From an uncultured Erythrobacter sp. (GTDB taxonomy: Bacteria > Pseudomonadota > Alphaproteobacteria > Sphingomonadales > Sphingomonadaceae), in contig NZ_CANMZM010000001.1 in NCBI RefSeq assembly GCF_947502395.1, forward strand, positions 744,001 to 808,000: a stretch of DNA of 64,000 nucleotides, in the 5' to 3' direction. Made by a program: the position numbers and the translations under genes. Shown piece after piece: positions 7,941-17,366 of this stretch (positions are counted from its first letter, which is position 1; every line of letters starts with the position of its first letter). The notes under the pieces are model-generated. The model was not told the origin of the DNA, did no database searches, and was given only the letters and a program-made list of their open reading frames with translations.

Positions 7941-9524
7941 CTACTCGTCCAGCGCCGCCAGCACATCGCGAGTAAAGGCAGCGATGTCGAAACGCGTTCC
8001 AACCATGTCTTCACCCCTGCGCACAATCACGACATTGCGAGAGGGGACAACTACGACGTATTGCCCTCGGTTACCGCGTGCAGCGAAGGCATCGTCAGGG
8101 ATACCCTCAAAGGCGTTCCCTTCAGGACGCCGGAAGGTCCACCATCCCGCGCCATAACCCCACTGCGTGCCAGCAGGCTGCGGGCCGCTTGGGTCGGAGA
8201 CGTACTTTGCCCAACCCTCTGGCAGCACGCGAGTTCCATCTGGCAGTACGCCATCATTCAGATAAAGCTGGCCAAGCTTGGCCAAATCACGCGAAGTGGT
8301 CCACGCTTGGCTCGACAGGACGTAATTGCCTTGCCAGTCACTCTCGGCCACGGTGTGCCGCATTCCAACCAATTCGAAGAATTGCTGCGGAGGGTTTTCC
8401 TCAAGCCAGTCACGAAATGCCCAGATCGCCATCAGCGTATCATTGTTTGAATAGCGATATACTGTCCCGGGTTTGTGGACGATCGGCCAATTGGCAGCTC
8501 GCTCTGCTACAGTTGTCCCTCCCCAATAAAGCGGGTCGGTGCGATTGCCGGCTGTGTCCGAGTAACGTCCGGAGGCCATGCGCAAGAAATGGTCAACCGT
8601 AATTTCGCGACGGGGCTCAACGGCGGACGGTGTCCATGGCAGAACTAACCCTCTGTCCAACTGTGGCCAGCCCTGCTCTGCCAACTGCTCCTGGTCAGAA
8701 GAAATTGTCGTGATTGCCCCCGGTTCGTTTGCGCATTCAGGACACTGACGCAACACATAGCCAACAAGCGTGGCAGCCAAGCTTTTGGCAACCGACCACG
8801 TGCGCTGAGGCGTGCTTGGCCCGAACCCGTCAGCGTAGCGCTCAAACATGGATTGGTTTTCGTGCATGACCAATACAGCGGTTGTGCGAGAACCTTCCCC
8901 GTAGGTCTTGCCATCAAATGCAGCCGATCCAGCCTCAAGGCTTGGCATGGACGGTTCTTCGATTGGACTAAGCGGTTGCACATAGGGTTGTGTGGGAGGG
9001 ACATCCATTCCGGGATCCATCGTCGCAACCTTCCAGCCGATTGGCATCAACACACAGCCATTGCCCCAGTGATGGTTAGCTATGCGCGGTTCCATATCTT
9101 CGGCCCATTCAACTTTGACATAGCGTAGCCTGCTTGCATCAGTTGCAATGAACGCCGGGTCGAATTCCGCCAACTTCTCTTCAACCGACACTCCATCCCG
9201 CGCAGCAATGCGCGCTACGATGGTGCGCAAACGTTCTGGATTGGAACGCACGATCTCATAGGGCAAATCTCGGATGATTTCGTTGAGCGGCTCCTGAATG
9301 CCGCTCAGTTCCCACTGATGGATGCCTTCGGGAGTGCGCGTCGCACCGTTCAACTCTGCATTGGCCGTGGCACTGCAGAGAAACAGCGCCTTATACCCTG
9401 CTGCAAGCGCGCGGTCATAGCGCGCGTCGAGGCGTTCTTGGGCGCTTTGAGCAGAAACGCTCGTGGTGGCCGATATGGAGAGGGTGAGCGCAGCTGTGGC
9501 GAAGATGATTTTCATGCGTATCAT
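7941..9524 (-). CDS. Secreted serine hydrolase, class C beta-lactamase-like, large form
   Basis: The 527-residue protein (or 524 if the second ATG at 9515 is used; neither has a strong ribosome site) begins with a signal peptide ending in SVSAQ. A roughly 190-residue N-terminal region of unknown fold precedes the catalytic domain. That domain shows Ser244-Val-Ala-Lys247 (SxxK) and Tyr358-Ser-Asn360 (YxN), with GYGAGWWTFRR and the RGQYVVVVP strand near the end. The length and the motif order resemble the 6-aminohexanoate-dimer hydrolase/esterase EstB branch more than true beta-lactamases. The substrate is unknown. It is convergent to nothing and stands alone, 63 bases downstream of the amidase lipoprotein gene on the same strand. 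Confidence 0.83.
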   Translation of the reverse strand: MIRMKIIFATAALTLSISATTSVSAQSAQERLDARYDRALAAGYKALFLCSATANAELNGATRTPEGIHQWELSGIQEPLNEIIRDLPYEIVRSNPERLRTIVARIAARDGVSVEEKLAEFDPAFIATDASRLRYVKVEWAEDMEPRIANHHWGNGCVLMPIGWKVATMDPGMDVPPTQPYVQPLSPIEEPSMPSLEAGSAAFDGKTYGEGSRTTAVLVMHENQSMFERYADGFGPSTPQRTWSVAKSLAATLVGYVLRQCPECANEPGAITTISSDQEQLAEQGWPQLDRGLVLPWTPSAVEPRREITVDHFLRMASGRYSDTAGNRTDPLYWGGTTVAERAANWPIVHKPGTVYRYSNNDTLMAIWAFRDWLEENPPQQFFELVGMRHTVAESDWQGNYVLSSQAWTTSRDLAKLGQLYLNDGVLPDGTRVLPEGWAKYVSDPSGPQPAGTQWGYGAGWWTFRRPEGNAFEGIPDDAFAARGNRGQYVVVVPSRNVVIVRRGEDMVGTRFDIAAFTRDVLAALDE

Positions 9525-9587
9525 ACGTCGCTGTGTGCCACGCTCAGCTTTATAGTCAAACTCAAGCTAATGAGTCTGGCTTCTTGT

Positions 9588-11216
9588 TCACTCGCGAATT
9601 TCAATTTCCGCTCTCTCGGATCGGTCGGCTTTCAAAGCGTTATTCTGAGCTTGAGCAGTATTGATGTTTCTCTGGAGTACGATCCCAACATCTAACATCT
9701 GGTCCTGACTTGCGGGAGCGGTGAAGAGGCTAAGCCCTACCGGCATTCCATCTGCCATTCCCATTGGAATTGTCATATGGGGATATCCCGCCAATGAGGG
9801 AAGCCAGCCAGCTCCAATGGGGCGACCACGGGGCCTTTGGTTCCTTTCGGGATCTCGAAATCGTGGAGGGGGGCCAGATGGCATGACAATCAGCTCCACG
9901 GAGTTTGAGCTCAACAACGCGTCTATACCATCTTCACGTGCAGCTTTGAAAAGAGCATCGCGCATTGCAGCAGTTTCGCGATCGGAGGCGTCCGGTCGTT
10001 CTAACGCCGACAAGAATATCTCCTGACCGAATATGCTGAGTTCAATGTCAGCATTAGCGAGATTGAACTCAATAAGCTCCGCCAGGGTCTTTGGCCCGCC
10101 GCTCAATCGAGCCCCTTCCAAATACGAAGTGATTGATGACTTAAACTCCCATTCCATAACCGGCATACCGTCGCGCCAAAGGTTTGGAGACGGGTCAAAT
10201 TCTTCAATTTCGACCATCGACGCGCCAGCAGCCTTCAGCGCTTCCAAAAACCTGTTGAAATTGCTGGATATTTCAACATCATCACCTTCGGCCCAACGGA
10301 AAGCTCCAATCCTAAGTCCTTCAAGGCGTGCACGTGGTGGGGGCACATTGAGTTGATCACCACTGTCATCACCAATCACTGCGAGCACCAGACGCACATC
10401 GGAAGCGCGCCTTCCAATTGCCCCAACTGCATCGAAACTAGGCGCGAGCGGTACAACTCCCTCTGTCGGCACCGATCCGACCGCAGGCTTTGCACCTACC
10501 ACGCCGTTTGCCGCAGCAGGACAAATGATCGATCCATTGGTTTCTGTGCCAATCGCAATCGGAACAATCCCGGTTGCGACAGCCACTGCCGACCCAGAAG
10601 ATGAGCCGCAGGGGCTCCGCTCCTCGTCAATTGCATTGAGGGTTTGCCCGCCTACGGCGCTCCACCCGGCTGGCGCACGTCTCCCACGGAAGTTGGCCCA
10701 CTCGCTCATGTTGGCTTTGCCAATTATCAACGCCCCTGCGGCTCTGAGCCGGGCAACAACGGGAGAATCCTCGATTCTCATGTTACGAGCCAGAGCAAGC
10801 GATCCGGCTGTCGTCGGCATGCCCCGGACATCGATATTGTCCTTGATCAGCACAGGAACTCCGAGCAGCAGACCAGTTTTTGATCCAGCCTTGATCTGCT
10901 CATCCAGCAAACGTGCCTCGGCCATAAGGTTTGGATTGATTGCAAGGACTGCACGGTAAGACGGGCCGGATCTGTCGAGCTCTTGGATTCTTCGCACGAC
11001 CTGAGTTGCCATGGCCTCCGCACTGATCTCGCCTGTGCTGACCGAGCGGGCAATCGCTATTGCTGATCCATCCGCCAAGAGCTCAGCGGCAGACGTCGCC
11101 ATGGATCGCTCGAAGTTAGTCGGGCTCTGCTGCGAGTCTTCCGAAAGTGTGGGCGCACAGGCAGCGATCGCGCCAGCCAATACTGCCAAAAGTGTCTTCT
11201 TGCCTAGTTGCATCAA
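9588..11216 (-). CDS. Amidase family lipoprotein
   Basis: The 542-residue protein starts with a lipoprotein signal (AGAIAAC, acylated Cys20) and so is probably anchored in the envelope. The amidase signature is complete: Lys125 in VPVLIKDN, Ser205 in SPCGSSSGSA and nucleophile Ser229 in TETNGSI, again 24 residues apart. A periplasmic amidase may release ammonia or trim amide-bearing xenobiotics or peptides; the family gives no closer answer. It shares the amidase-next-to-beta-lactamase-like-hydrolase pairing with the genes at 2337-4854, though on the opposite strand and in another order. Confidence 0.88.
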   Translation of the reverse strand: MMQLGKKTLLAVLAGAIAACAPTLSEDSQQSPTNFERSMATSAAELLADGSAIAIARSVSTGEISAEAMATQVVRRIQELDRSGPSYRAVLAINPNLMAEARLLDEQIKAGSKTGLLLGVPVLIKDNIDVRGMPTTAGSLALARNMRIEDSPVVARLRAAGALIIGKANMSEWANFRGRRAPAGWSAVGGQTLNAIDEERSPCGSSSGSAVAVATGIVPIAIGTETNGSIICPAAANGVVGAKPAVGSVPTEGVVPLAPSFDAVGAIGRRASDVRLVLAVIGDDSGDQLNVPPPRARLEGLRIGAFRWAEGDDVEISSNFNRFLEALKAAGASMVEIEEFDPSPNLWRDGMPVMEWEFKSSITSYLEGARLSGGPKTLAELIEFNLANADIELSIFGQEIFLSALERPDASDRETAAMRDALFKAAREDGIDALLSSNSVELIVMPSGPPPRFRDPERNQRPRGRPIGAGWLPSLAGYPHMTIPMGMADGMPVGLSLFTAPASQDQMLDVGIVLQRNINTAQAQNNALKADRSERAEIEIRE

Positions 11217-11303
11217 TCGCCTCCCGATCCGACATAGATACAGACCAGACGATCGACTACAAGTGTAATCTTTGCAAAACTAGGGAAGTAATCCAACCAA
11301 ATG

Positions 11304-11334
11304 AAAAAGGGCCGGTGGATCGATCCACCGGCCC
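11304..11334 (-). terminator. Intrinsic terminator after rplQ
   Basis: Bases 11309-11334 form a perfect 26-base palindrome (arms GGGCCGGTGGATC). Read on the minus strand it is followed directly by TTTTT at 11308-11304. It lies 25 bases beyond the rplQ stop and so ends the rpsM-rpsK-rpoA-rplQ transcript. Confidence 0.9.
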
Positions 11335-11358
11335 CCACCTATCTGATCTACGAAGCGC

Positions 11359-11793
11359 TTAAGCAGCAGCTTCGGAATTGGCGTATTCATCAACCTGGCT
11401 CATATCGGGACCAGAATCCACGCCGCGGGCGTCTTCGTCGCGGTCGACGAATTCGATCACCGCCATTTCAGCCGCGTCACTGGCGCGCGGACCTGCTTTG
11501 ATAACGCGGGTGTAGCCGCCATCGCGGTCTTTGTAGCGCTCAGCCAAAACGTCGAAGAGTTTTTTCAATTGCGTTTCGTCCTGAAGGCGGCTCATCGCAA
11601 GGCGACGGTTTGAAAGGCCGCCGTGCTTTGCAAGTGTGATGAGCTTTTCAATGTAAGGACGAAGCTCCTTCGCCTTGGCGCGGGTCGTAACAATCTGCTC
11701 ATGCTTGATGAGGTTTGCCGACATATTGCGGAAAAGAGCCTTACGGTGGCCCGACTTACGCGAAAGCTTACGCTGTGAAATTCCGTGACGCAT
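11359..11793 (-). CDS. rplQ: 50S ribosomal protein L17
   Basis: The 144-residue protein opens with [17 protein letters not shown], the invariant start of bacterial L17, and continues with [20 protein letters not shown]17 sits near the exit of the peptide tunnel on the large subunit. The C-terminal 30 residues are acidic and Ala/Asp-rich ([14 protein letters not shown]), longer than in short L17 forms of about 120 residues but common in alphaproteobacteria. It is the last gene of the alpha operon, 103 bases after rpoA, and is followed by a perfect terminator hairpin. Confidence 0.98.
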   Translation of the reverse strand: MRHGISQRKLSRKSGHRKALFRNMSANLIKHEQIVTTRAKAKELRPYIEKLITLAKHGGLSNRRLAMSRLQDETQLKKLFDVLAERYKDRDGGYTRVIKAGPRASDAAEMAVIEFVDRDEDARGVDSGPDMSQVDEYANSEAAA

Positions 11794-11896
11794 TGTATTT
11801 CCTTTGTTCGTTAAGGGCCCGTATCAGGTAGCCCAAAGCAGGCGGCGCTTTTCCAAGTTGGAAGGCGCGCCGCCGATACCTGGATTAGCCCAAAGA

Positions 11897-12952
11897 CTAG
11901 CCAAGAAGCTCTTGCTCGAGCTTCTTAGCCATTTCTTCGATGTTTTCCGGCGGCCATCCGGGGATGTCCATGCCCAGACGCAGACCCATGCTTGAAAGCA
12001 CTTCTTTGATCTCGTTCAAAGATTTGCGGCCAAAGTTCGGGGTGCGGAGCATTTCGGCTTCGGTCTTTTGAACCAGATCGCCGATGTAGATGATGTTGTC
12101 GTTCTTGAGACAGTTTGCCGAACGCACTGAAAGCTCGAGCTCGTCGACTTTCTTGAGCAGGTAACGGTTGAGTTGGTTCGCGTCGTCCTCTTGCGGGGTC
12201 GCTGCTTGGCCAATCATCGCTGACTGTGGTTGCGGAATGCCATCCTCGAAGTGAACGAACAGAGTCAGTTGGTCCTGAAGAATGCGCGCGGCATAAGCCA
12301 CGGCGTCTTCTGGTGTCACTGTGCCGTCAGTTTCAACGGTAAGGCTCAGCTTATCGTAGTCGAGCTCTTGGCCAACACGAGCGTTCTCAACTTTGTAGCT
12401 CACCTGACGAACAGGCGAGTACAACGAGTCCACAGGTATAAGGCCAATCGGCGCGTCTGCTGGGCGGTTTGCAACAGCCGGCGCATAGCCTTTGCCTACG
12501 TCAGCGGTGAGCTCCATGTTGAGAGTCGCGCCTTCGTCGAGGTGACACAGAACGAGGTCCTTGTTCATCACTTCAATGTCGCCAGTGACAGCAATATCGC
12601 CGGCTTTCACTTCGGCAGGGCCCGTTACAGAAAGCTGCAGACGCTTTGGTCCCTCGCCTTCCATCTTGAGAGCAATCTGCTTCACGTTGAGAACGATATC
12701 GGTGATATCTTCACGCACACCTGCGAGCGACGAGAATTCGTGCAGTACGTTCTCAATCTTGATCGAGGTGATCGCCGCCCCTTGGAGCGACGAAAGAAGG
12801 ACACGGCGCAGTGCATTGCCCAATGTCAGACCAAAGCCGCGCTCAAGCGGTTCGGCGACGAAAGTGGTTTTGCGCTGCTTATCGCCACCTTCTTTGATTT
12901 CGAGAGCGTTGGGTTTCTTCAGTTCCTGCCAGTTCTTCATATTGACGGACAT
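11897..12952 (-). CDS. rpoA: DNA-directed RNA polymerase subunit alpha
   Basis: The 351-residue protein has the N-terminal assembly domain ([17 protein letters not shown], residues about 40-56, the dimer and beta contact) and, after a linker, the C-terminal domain with [14 protein letters not shown] and [12 protein letters not shown], the helix-hairpin-helix region that binds UP elements and activators. Length is slightly above the usual 330-340. Gene order rpsK-rpoA-rplQ is the classical alpha operon; rpsD, which lies before rpoA in gammaproteobacteria, is absent as in other alphaproteobacteria. A 140-base gap separates it from rpsK. Confidence 0.99.
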   Translation of the reverse strand: MSVNMKNWQELKKPNALEIKEGGDKQRKTTFVAEPLERGFGLTLGNALRRVLLSSLQGAAITSIKIENVLHEFSSLAGVREDITDIVLNVKQIALKMEGEGPKRLQLSVTGPAEVKAGDIAVTGDIEVMNKDLVLCHLDEGATLNMELTADVGKGYAPAVANRPADAPIGLIPVDSLYSPVRQVSYKVENARVGQELDYDKLSLTVETDGTVTPEDAVAYAARILQDQLTLFVHFEDGIPQPQSAMIGQAATPQEDDANQLNRYLLKKVDELELSVRSANCLKNDNIIYIGDLVQKTEAEMLRTPNFGRKSLNEIKEVLSSMGLRLGMDIPGWPPENIEEMAKKLEQELLG

Positions 12953-13092
12953 GGATTTCCCCTAATTCGCTTACGTTAGCGGGTTCGATTTTAAAGTTCG
13001 GGCCCAAAGCGCTCGTCAGCATCGTTGGACCCGTTGGTGAGGCTAGGTCGCGTTTGGCACAGCCCAACCTCCACAAACGGATCAGCGTCGGA

Positions 13093-13482
13093 TTAGACCC
13101 GGCGCCGTTTCGAAGGACGCACACCGTTGTGCGGGATCGGCGTCACATCGCGGATGGAAGTGATGTTGAAGCCAACCGCAGCGAGACCGCGCAGAGCGCT
13201 CTCACGGCCAGAGCCTGGGCCCTTAACTTCAACTTCCAGCGTGCGCACGCCGTGTTCAGCAGCCTTCTTGCCTGCATCATCCGCTGCAACCTGGGCCGCA
13301 TATGGAGTTGACTTACGGCTGCCTTTGAAGCCCATCATGCCAGCAGAGGACCAGCTTATAGCATTGCCCTGTGCATCGGTGATGGTGATCATGGTGTTGT
13401 TGAAGCTCGCGTTGATGTGAGCAACACCACTGGTGATGTTCTTTCTGTCGCGCTTCCTGACTTTTCCGGGTTCGCGTGCCAT
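13093..13482 (-). CDS. rpsK: 30S ribosomal protein S11
   Basis: The 129-residue protein carries the S11 core [19 protein letters not shown] and ends with the family signature [18 protein letters not shown], shortened here for quoting. S11 binds the 690 loop of 16S rRNA on the platform of the small subunit. It lies 57 bases after rpsM on the minus strand and 140 bases before rpoA. Length is as usual for the family. Confidence 0.99.
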   Translation of the reverse strand: MAREPGKVRKRDRKNITSGVAHINASFNNTMITITDAQGNAISWSSAGMMGFKGSRKSTPYAAQVAADDAGKKAAEHGVRTLEVEVKGPGSGRESALRGLAAVGFNITSIRDVTPIPHNGVRPSKRRRV

Positions 13483-13539
13483 TTCGTATATTCCTTTAAC
13501 TCGTCAGAAGATGCTTTGGACGCCAAGCGCCCAAAAGGC

Positions 13540-13908
13540 TTACTTCTTCTTGCCTGCAATCGGCTTCGCCTTACCCTTGCGGGTGCGGGCATTGGTGTGA
13601 GTGCGCTGTCCGCGAACGGGAAGCCCATTACGATGGCGAAGGCCACGGTAAGAACGCAGGTCCATTAGACGCTTGATGTTCATCGCGGTGTTGCGACGAA
13701 GGTCGCCTTCCACCGTATGATCAGCATCAATCGCCTCACGAATGCGAAGAACTTCCTCATCAGTGAGGTCTTGCACGCGAGCTGAGTGCGGAATGCCAAG
13801 CTTGTCAGCGATTTGGACGGCCGTTGTGCGGCCAATCCCGTGAATATAGGTCAGCGCGATGATTACACGCTTGTTTGTGGGGATGTTTACCCCGGCAATA
13901 CGAGCCAC
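13540..13908 (-). CDS. rpsM: 30S ribosomal protein S13
   Basis: The 122-residue protein starts [15 protein letters not shown] and ends in the basic [15 protein letters not shown] tail that reaches the decoding centre, both diagnostic of S13. It contacts the head of the small subunit and the P-site tRNA. It is the first gene of its transcription unit here: secY, adk and rpsM are normally adjacent, but 2.7 kb with two unrelated genes now lies between adk and rpsM, so a promoter must lie in the 416-base gap upstream. rpmJ, often placed before rpsM, was not found. Confidence 0.99.
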   Translation of the reverse strand: MARIAGVNIPTNKRVIIALTYIHGIGRTTAVQIADKLGIPHSARVQDLTDEEVLRIREAIDADHTVEGDLRRNTAMNIKRLMDLRSYRGLRHRNGLPVRGQRTHTNARTRKGKAKPIAGKKK

Positions 13909-14324
13909 TTAATTCTCCATGCTCCACAGGGGTTTGGGTGATAAGACACCGCCCCTATCTCGACGCTAAAACACTCTGACAAACTCCAACCCAGCCTCAA
14001 ACGGGAAAAGCCCGGATTAGAGCGCCACACGAGACGGGCTCCTTGCCGGACTGGATTCGACTCTATCGAGTGAGTGGCGCGATTAGGGTGATTCCAAGCC
14101 TACGTCAACTGACAAAAGCAATGAACTGATTGTGCGGCCGTTTGTTGAAATGATGGAGAGATTTGACCGAGAGCAAAAATTACAACAACATACTTTGGAG
14201 ATGTGGACAAATTTTACTGAGAGAATGTCATTTTCTCATATTTTTCATTAAATTACAAAACACTCCGGAGTTGTGGCTGATTTTCATTTGAATTATTGAA
14301 ACGAGTTTAGACTATATCGGCCTT
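13909..14324. other. 416-base intergenic region between divergent rpsM and the DUF11 gene
   Basis: The rpsM-proximal half is GC-rich and must carry the promoter of rpsM-rpsK-rpoA-rplQ. The half near 14325 is markedly AT-rich compared with the surroundings. It holds an imperfect direct repeat: bases 14177-14214 and 14250-14286 share AAATTACAA, a central GGAG(A/T)TGTGG and an ATTTT end, with a period of 73. No tRNA or small RNA structure was recognised. Confidence 0.5.
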
Positions 14325-15806
14325 ATGAACGAATTCGTTCCATACACCGCTCTGCAAAAGATAGTTCGATGCGCAGCATTGATGCTTCCTTTGTTTGCGT
14401 CACTTTTCTGCTTAACACTTCCTGCTCAAGCAGGACGCGTTGAAGCTGGAACTTTTGTAGCGCATGATACTTTTGGTTCAAATATCACGCCTGATTTCGT
14501 CGCGTTCCAAGAACCCTTCGATCAAGTCCCCATTGTCATCGCCATTGCCAATTCAGCCGGCAACAATTCCGCCTCGATCCGGATCACCAATGTGACCACG
14601 ACCGGCTTTGATGAGCTTATCCTTGAGCCTGACAATTGGGACGGGCGGCACGTTGTACAGGATACGCAATATATCGCGGTGGAGCCTGGCCGCCATTTGC
14701 TTACGGATGGGACGATCATCGAAGCCGGTTTTGTGGACTTGAACAATGTTCAGTTTGGAAGCGGATTTTCTGGCGGGGTTGCCAGTTGGCGCAGTGTCAA
14801 CTTTGCTGCCCCCATGCTGGGCACGCCAATCGTTCTCCACCAACTCCAGACCGCCAACAGCGAAACCAGGAATGTCGCCAGTCAAAGTTCACGCCCGCAC
14901 ATCACATCCATTGTTCAAAACCCTTCAATCGGAGGTTTTGAGCTCGCAATTGAGCGTAGCCAAGCAAATAGCGGCCCCTTTCCGACAATCGAGCGTGTCG
15001 GATGGATTGTCATTCAAAGCGGGCTCAATGGCAGTTTCCCGAATCTTGCTGGTACAAACATCAATTGGAGCACTTGCACAAGCGGGTTGAATATCCGAGG
15101 CTGGGACAATGGATGCGTCAATGCTGGCCATGGCCTCACAGCCGCGGTCAATCCGGTGGTGATTGCTAAGAAGGTCACCCGCAGAAACAATGATGGTGGC
15201 TGGTTGCGATATTGTTCCATCAATTCAGTCAATATCGGCTTGCGGGTGGATGAAGACCGTGACCAAGACACCGAACGTTCAATTGCGGCCGGAGATGCAG
15301 AAAGCGCAGCGGTCATAGCCTTTTCTCAAAGCTTTCACGCCAACTTAAGGGCTGACTTGGAAGTCACAAAGGTCAACACCGGCGCAATCGACGCGGATGG
15401 AACGGATTTCTACATACCGGGCGCTACGGTCACATATCTCATCACAGTGCTCAATTCGGGCAATGCCCCTCCCGCCGAAGGAACGGTGTTCGTAACAGAG
15501 GAATTGCCAGGCCGTATGGCGCTTGTCCTGGCCGATTTTGGTAGTGCAGGATCTGGCCCGATTGAGTTTAGCGATGGCTCACCTGCAACCAACGTCACCT
15601 GCGTTTTTGCGAGCTTTAGCGCCACCGATGACTGTTACTCATTCTCGACCGATGGAAGCAATTTCACCTACGTGCCAAGCGATAGCGGCGATGGCACTGA
15701 TCCCAATGTTAGATTTATCCGTATCCGCCCGACCGGCGTGATGAGCGCGGAAACGGGAGTGGGGTCACCCAATTTCGAGTTGCGACTGAGCGCCAGGATC
15801 CGGTAG
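14325..15806 (+). CDS. Secreted protein with lectin-like N-terminal part and C-terminal DUF11 repeat
   Basis: The 493-residue protein has a signal peptide ending in LPAQA (about residue 36). Residues about 40-330 form two similar all-beta units (VPIVIAIANSAGNNSASIRITNV and a later HITSIVQNPSIGGFEL), reminiscent of H-type-lectin-like or agglutinin domains; this resemblance is weak. Residues about 345-440 match the DUF11 repeat (ADLEVTKVNTG, VTYLITVLNSGN), an Ig-like module found in surface proteins. A cysteine-containing end follows. It is likely a secreted or surface adhesin-like protein. It stands alone on the plus strand in the middle of the ribosomal cluster, and ends 15 bases before a convergent gene. 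Confidence 0.75.
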   Translation: MNEFVPYTALQKIVRCAALMLPLFASLFCLTLPAQAGRVEAGTFVAHDTFGSNITPDFVAFQEPFDQVPIVIAIANSAGNNSASIRITNVTTTGFDELILEPDNWDGRHVVQDTQYIAVEPGRHLLTDGTIIEAGFVDLNNVQFGSGFSGGVASWRSVNFAAPMLGTPIVLHQLQTANSETRNVASQSSRPHITSIVQNPSIGGFELAIERSQANSGPFPTIERVGWIVIQSGLNGSFPNLAGTNINWSTCTSGLNIRGWDNGCVNAGHGLTAAVNPVVIAKKVTRRNNDGGWLRYCSINSVNIGLRVDEDRDQDTERSIAAGDAESAAVIAFSQSFHANLRADLEVTKVNTGAIDADGTDFYIPGATVTYLITVLNSGNAPPAEGTVFVTEELPGRMALVLADFGSAGSGPIEFSDGSPATNVTCVFASFSATDDCYSFSTDGSNFTYVPSDSGDGTDPNVRFIRIRPTGVMSAETGVGSPNFELRLSARIR

Positions 15807-15821
15807 GCAATCCATCGAAGC

Positions 15822-16568
15822 TTACGAACCGTTCAAGTCCTCAAAAACTTCGTCGATGCTTTGCCTCGCCTCGTTTTCGATGACCTCGGCCGGTTGATCA
15901 GTCCCACCCTCCGCCTCGGCACTCAACGCTTCATCTTCGGTGCCTTCAGCTGACTCATCTGAGCTTTCATCACCAGCAGCAATTGGTTCGACGATCCCAA
16001 GAAGCTCCGCAAGCCGCGTCAGCTGCAACGTCATCACGCCATCGACCGCTCTCGAGATGTCTGGGATCGGATAACGCATCTTCCCACCAACATTATACTC
16101 CCACACAATCCGTGTGCGTGCAGAGCCATCTTCGCCTTCCTCCGCGTCGCTCAGAGCAATGGTAAGAACGCCAGACACCGGCTCGCTTTGAAGCGGCCCC
16201 AAAGCGCCGGACATACGAAGCGCAACTTCCGGATAGGCCTGGATCACCCGCATATGCTCAACGCTGCCTTCAAGCGTGATGCGGCCAGGTTCGTCGACCT
16301 CGGGAATGGTCTCGCAGAAACATCCGCCTGCTTGCGGGGTGAGTTTCAAGTTGGCAGAATCCGCAGACCATGTGTGTTCACTCGACCACCAACCCGCAGG
16401 GCTAATCAACGCGAGCCAAGTCTCCTTGGCGTTCGCTTCGACCACTGCTTCACTTCTAGTGATGAAATGATCTTCGTTTGCCTCGGCGACTTCGGCCAAG
16501 GCTGGCGATGCGCTCGCAGCCATAGCTGCGCCCGCTGTCGCCATGACAAATCGGTTGATACGGTGCAA
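15822..16568 (-). CDS. Secreted SRPBCC (START-like) domain protein
   Basis: A TTG start at 16568 preceded by GGGAGGAG gives 248 residues with a signal peptide ending in SPALA. The longer ATG-started frame to 16952 would run 128 residues into the adk coding region and is rejected. Residues about 35-200 fit the SRPBCC/Bet v1-like fold (TRSEAVVEANAKETWLAL, the usual first strand and helix, then WWSSEHTWSADSANL), a fold that binds hydrophobic ligands. The last 50 residues are acidic and Ala/Glu-rich. The ligand is unknown. It lies 79 bases downstream of adk on the same strand and may be read through from it. Confidence 0.75.
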   Translation of the reverse strand: MHRINRFVMATAGAAMAASASPALAEVAEANEDHFITRSEAVVEANAKETWLALISPAGWWSSEHTWSADSANLKLTPQAGGCFCETIPEVDEPGRITLEGSVEHMRVIQAYPEVALRMSGALGPLQSEPVSGVLTIALSDAEEGEDGSARTRIVWEYNVGGKMRYPIPDISRAVDGVMTLQLTRLAELLGIVEPIAAGDESSDESAEGTEDEALSAEAEGGTDQPAEVIENEARQSIDEVFEDLNGS

Positions 16569-16647
16569 TTCCAATCTCCTCCCGAAGTGCCTAGGGTTAA
16601 GAGATCGCAGCCGCGCTGAAAACCCCACTTGCGGGATATGCTGGGAT

Positions 16648-17295
16648 TTACACGGCAAGGATCGCGTCAATGTCCTTAGCCACGGCATTGATATCGGCCA
16701 TGCCGTCAACCCGCTTGACGATACCACGAGCTTCATAACCCGGAAGGATCGGCGCAGTTTTCTCTGCGTATTCTTTGTTTCGGGTGCGCACGGTCTCTTC
16801 ATTGTCGTCCGGACGACGCTTGAATTCGGTCGATCCGCAATTGTCGCACACGCCCTCTTTCGATGGCGGATTCGCCGTATCGTGGTAAAGCGCGCCGCAA
16901 TTGGCGCAGGAGAACCGACCGGTGATCCGCTCAACCAGAGCATCAATATCAACGCCCAGCTCGATCACGTGGTCAAGCTTGCGACCATGCTTGGCGAGAA
17001 GCGCATCAAGTTGCTCACCTTGAGCGGCTGTGCGTGGATAGCCATCGAAGATAGCCCCCTGCTCAACCGGCATGGTAGCGAGATTTTCGTCAATCAGGTT
17101 GGAGACGATTTCGTCCGAAACCAGCTCACCGCGGTCCATTACAGCCTTCGCCTCCAGTCCGACGGGGGTCTGCGCCTTGACCGCTGCGCGAAGCATATCG
17201 CCGGTGGACAACTGCTTCATGCCATGGCGTTCAACAAGTCCCGCACTCTGCGTGCCTTTTCCTGCACCTGGAGGACCAAGAAGAATGATGTTCAC
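16648..17295 (-). CDS. adk: Adenylate kinase
   Basis: The 215-residue enzyme (ATP + AMP = 2 ADP) has the P-loop GPPGAGKGTQ at residues 7-16, the AMP-binding QLSTGDMLRAA and DGYPRT motifs, and a long-form lid. The lid carries a four-cysteine zinc knuckle (CANC ... CDNC, about residues 130-153), as in Gram-positive and many alphaproteobacterial enzymes. It follows secY after 71 bases, the usual secY-adk pair of the spc operon. Confidence 0.98.
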   Translation of the reverse strand: MNIILLGPPGAGKGTQSAGLVERHGMKQLSTGDMLRAAVKAQTPVGLEAKAVMDRGELVSDEIVSNLIDENLATMPVEQGAIFDGYPRTAAQGEQLDALLAKHGRKLDHVIELGVDIDALVERITGRFSCANCGALYHDTANPPSKEGVCDNCGSTEFKRRPDDNEETVRTRNKEYAEKTAPILPGYEARGIVKRVDGMADINAVAKDIDAILAV

Positions 17296-17366
17296 AAACC
17301 GTCCCTTGCTCTCGCGCCCGCTACTAACGGAAGCGCTGTGATGTAACGTCGCAAGACCGCATTGCT

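Noticed and set aside
12230-12979. Plus-strand 249-residue open frame over rpoA
   Set aside because: It is the antisense shadow of rpoA, with no ribosome site or conserved residues. The same holds for long plus-strand frames over rpsE, rplF, rplC, fusA and other genes.
16569-16952. 128-residue N-terminal extension of the SRPBCC gene
   Set aside because: It overlaps adk out of frame; a TTG with a strong ribosome site at 16568 gives a good signal peptide.
17296-17366. Search for rpmJ (L36) near secY, adk and rpsM
   Set aside because: No 37-41 residue frame with the four L36 cysteines or histidine was found in these gaps; it must lie elsewhere.
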